Shown here one piece after another: positions 63,536 to 64,000 of a DNA stretch of 64,000 nt; position 1 is the first letter of the stretch; the number at the start of each line of letters is the position of its first letter. The stretch is from Chromobacterium alkanivorans (GTDB lineage Bacteria > Pseudomonadota > Gammaproteobacteria > Burkholderiales > Chromobacteriaceae). Made by a program: the position numbers and the translations under genes. The notes beneath the pieces were generated by a model. It was not told where the DNA came from and made no database searches. It worked only from the letters and a program-made list of their open reading frames with translations. The stretch covers positions 124,001-188,000 of the forward strand of contig NZ_JAFHKL010000002.1 in assembly GCF_016937655.1 (NCBI RefSeq), in the 5' to 3' direction.

Positions 63536-64000
63536 ATGAGCCCCGCCGCAGAGCCGGAATACCAAATCGTCGCCACGCTGCACTGCCCCGACGGCCTGTC
63601 GGTGCTGCTGGCCAGCCGCGACGGCGCGGCGCTGGCGCTGGTGGAGTCCGCGGCGGAGCTGCCGGACGCGCCGCCGCGTTCAGCCTTCCGCCACCCGCTG
63701 CTGCTGGCCTGGCAGGGCCCGGTCCGTCTCGACGGCAAGGACTACGCCGCCTACCGGCAAGACACGCTGCAGCCCTTGCGCCTGAAGGCGCTGCCCGCGC
63801 TGCCGCTGGCCGAGCGCATCGGCCTGGCCTGCGACATCCTGGAACCGCTGATCCACCTGCACGCCAGCGGCAAATGCCTGGGGCGGCTCTATCCCGAAAC
63901 CGTGCTGTCCGACATCCACCAGCGCGTCGCGCTGCTGGGCGAACACGCCTGCCAGGCGCTGAGTCCGGAACGGCTGCGCCAGGAACTGCTGCAGGCGGAA
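63536..64000 (+). CDS. N-terminal part of a protein-kinase-like multidomain protein (cut by window edge)
   Basis: The frame starts with ATG (MSPAAEPEYQIVATLHCPDG) after GGAGACAGC and stays open for 155 codons to the window end. Residues ~94-125 read LPLAERIGLACDILEPLIHL, then HASGKCLGRLYPETVLSD, resembling the helix and catalytic loop of Ser/Thr kinases (LHxxGxxHxDLKPxNIL). The catalytic Asp and Lys are replaced (GRLYPETVL). A catalytically weak kinase-like domain at the start of a longer regulator, for example an AAA-ATPase or sensor kinase fusion, is the best guess. It is divergent from cysDN. Confidence 0.5.
   Translation, partial: MSPAAEPEYQIVATLHCPDGLSVLLASRDGAALALVESAAELPDAPPRSAFRHPLLLAWQGPVRLDGKDYAAYRQDTLQPLRLKALPALPLAERIGLACDILEPLIHLHASGKCLGRLYPETVLSDIHQRVALLGEHACQALSPERLRQELLQAE

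Overview
The window is dense, GC-rich chromosomal DNA from a betaproteobacterium. Gene content and order suggest a Chromobacterium-type organism (Neisseriales). The pointers are a 2,3-dihydroxybenzoate siderophore operon in the order C-E-B-A, a family I lipase with its foldase, a fad island under a PsrA-like regulator, and a Y-X10-GDL type radical SAM locus. The genus is inferred; no rRNA or other taxonomic marker is present. I saw no tRNA, rRNA, CRISPR array, transposase gene or prophage.

Layout. 0-2.4 kb: an AaeB/AaeX/AaeA-like aromatic-acid efflux operon cut by the left edge. 2.4-8.8 kb, minus strand: a zinc metallopeptidase, then a riboflavin/thiamine housekeeping operon read ribE, an ATP-pyrophosphatase gene, ribB (with a degenerate RibA domain), ribH, nusB, thiL, pgpA. 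8.8-11.1 kb: a Fur-controlled TonB receptor. 11.2-14.5 kb: prfC, an MscS-type channel and a TetR regulator. 14.7-21.1 kb, minus strand: a divergent DAHP synthase, a membrane protein, a LOG-family hydrolase, pheA, an MFS transporter with a coupled micro-ORF, and pepD. 21.4-23.5 kb: bluB, a prolyl-tRNA editing protein and trpC. 23.5-29.5 kb: lipase and foldase, a secreted patatin/beta-barrel protein and a PilZ-like protein.

29.6-39.3 kb is a complete fatty-acid degradation island: fadA, fadB, fadL, a thioesterase, fadE and a PsrA-like repressor, with AAAC-N4-GTTT operator-like sites before the repressor and fadL. It sits next to the lipase genes, so the region looks like a lipid import and breakdown neighbourhood. 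39.4-45.4 kb: metZ, then a divergent D-amino-acid/dipeptide cluster (VanX-type dipeptidase, DadA-type dehydrogenase, dipeptide-binding protein, zinc deacylase).

45.7-48.9 kb holds the most unusual locus. Three proteins share a C-terminal Y-X10-(G/D)(D/N)L domain, two of them with an extra N-terminal domain, and they lie before a radical SAM/SPASM enzyme. A perfect hairpin separates the last of these genes from the enzyme. 49.1-52.4 kb: a gluconate regulon with a palindromic GntR operator. 52.6-53.5 kb: a diguanylate cyclase. 53.5-59.2 kb: an iron-regulated siderophore-precursor operon (entCEBA) divergent from a degenerate DAHP synthase homologue. 59.7-63.3 kb: a BMP-type binding protein and cysDN. 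The right edge cuts a gene with a protein-kinase-like N-terminus.

A dispersed repeat of about 120-150 bp with inverted ends occurs at least six times. Its ends often touch the stop codon of the neighbouring gene.
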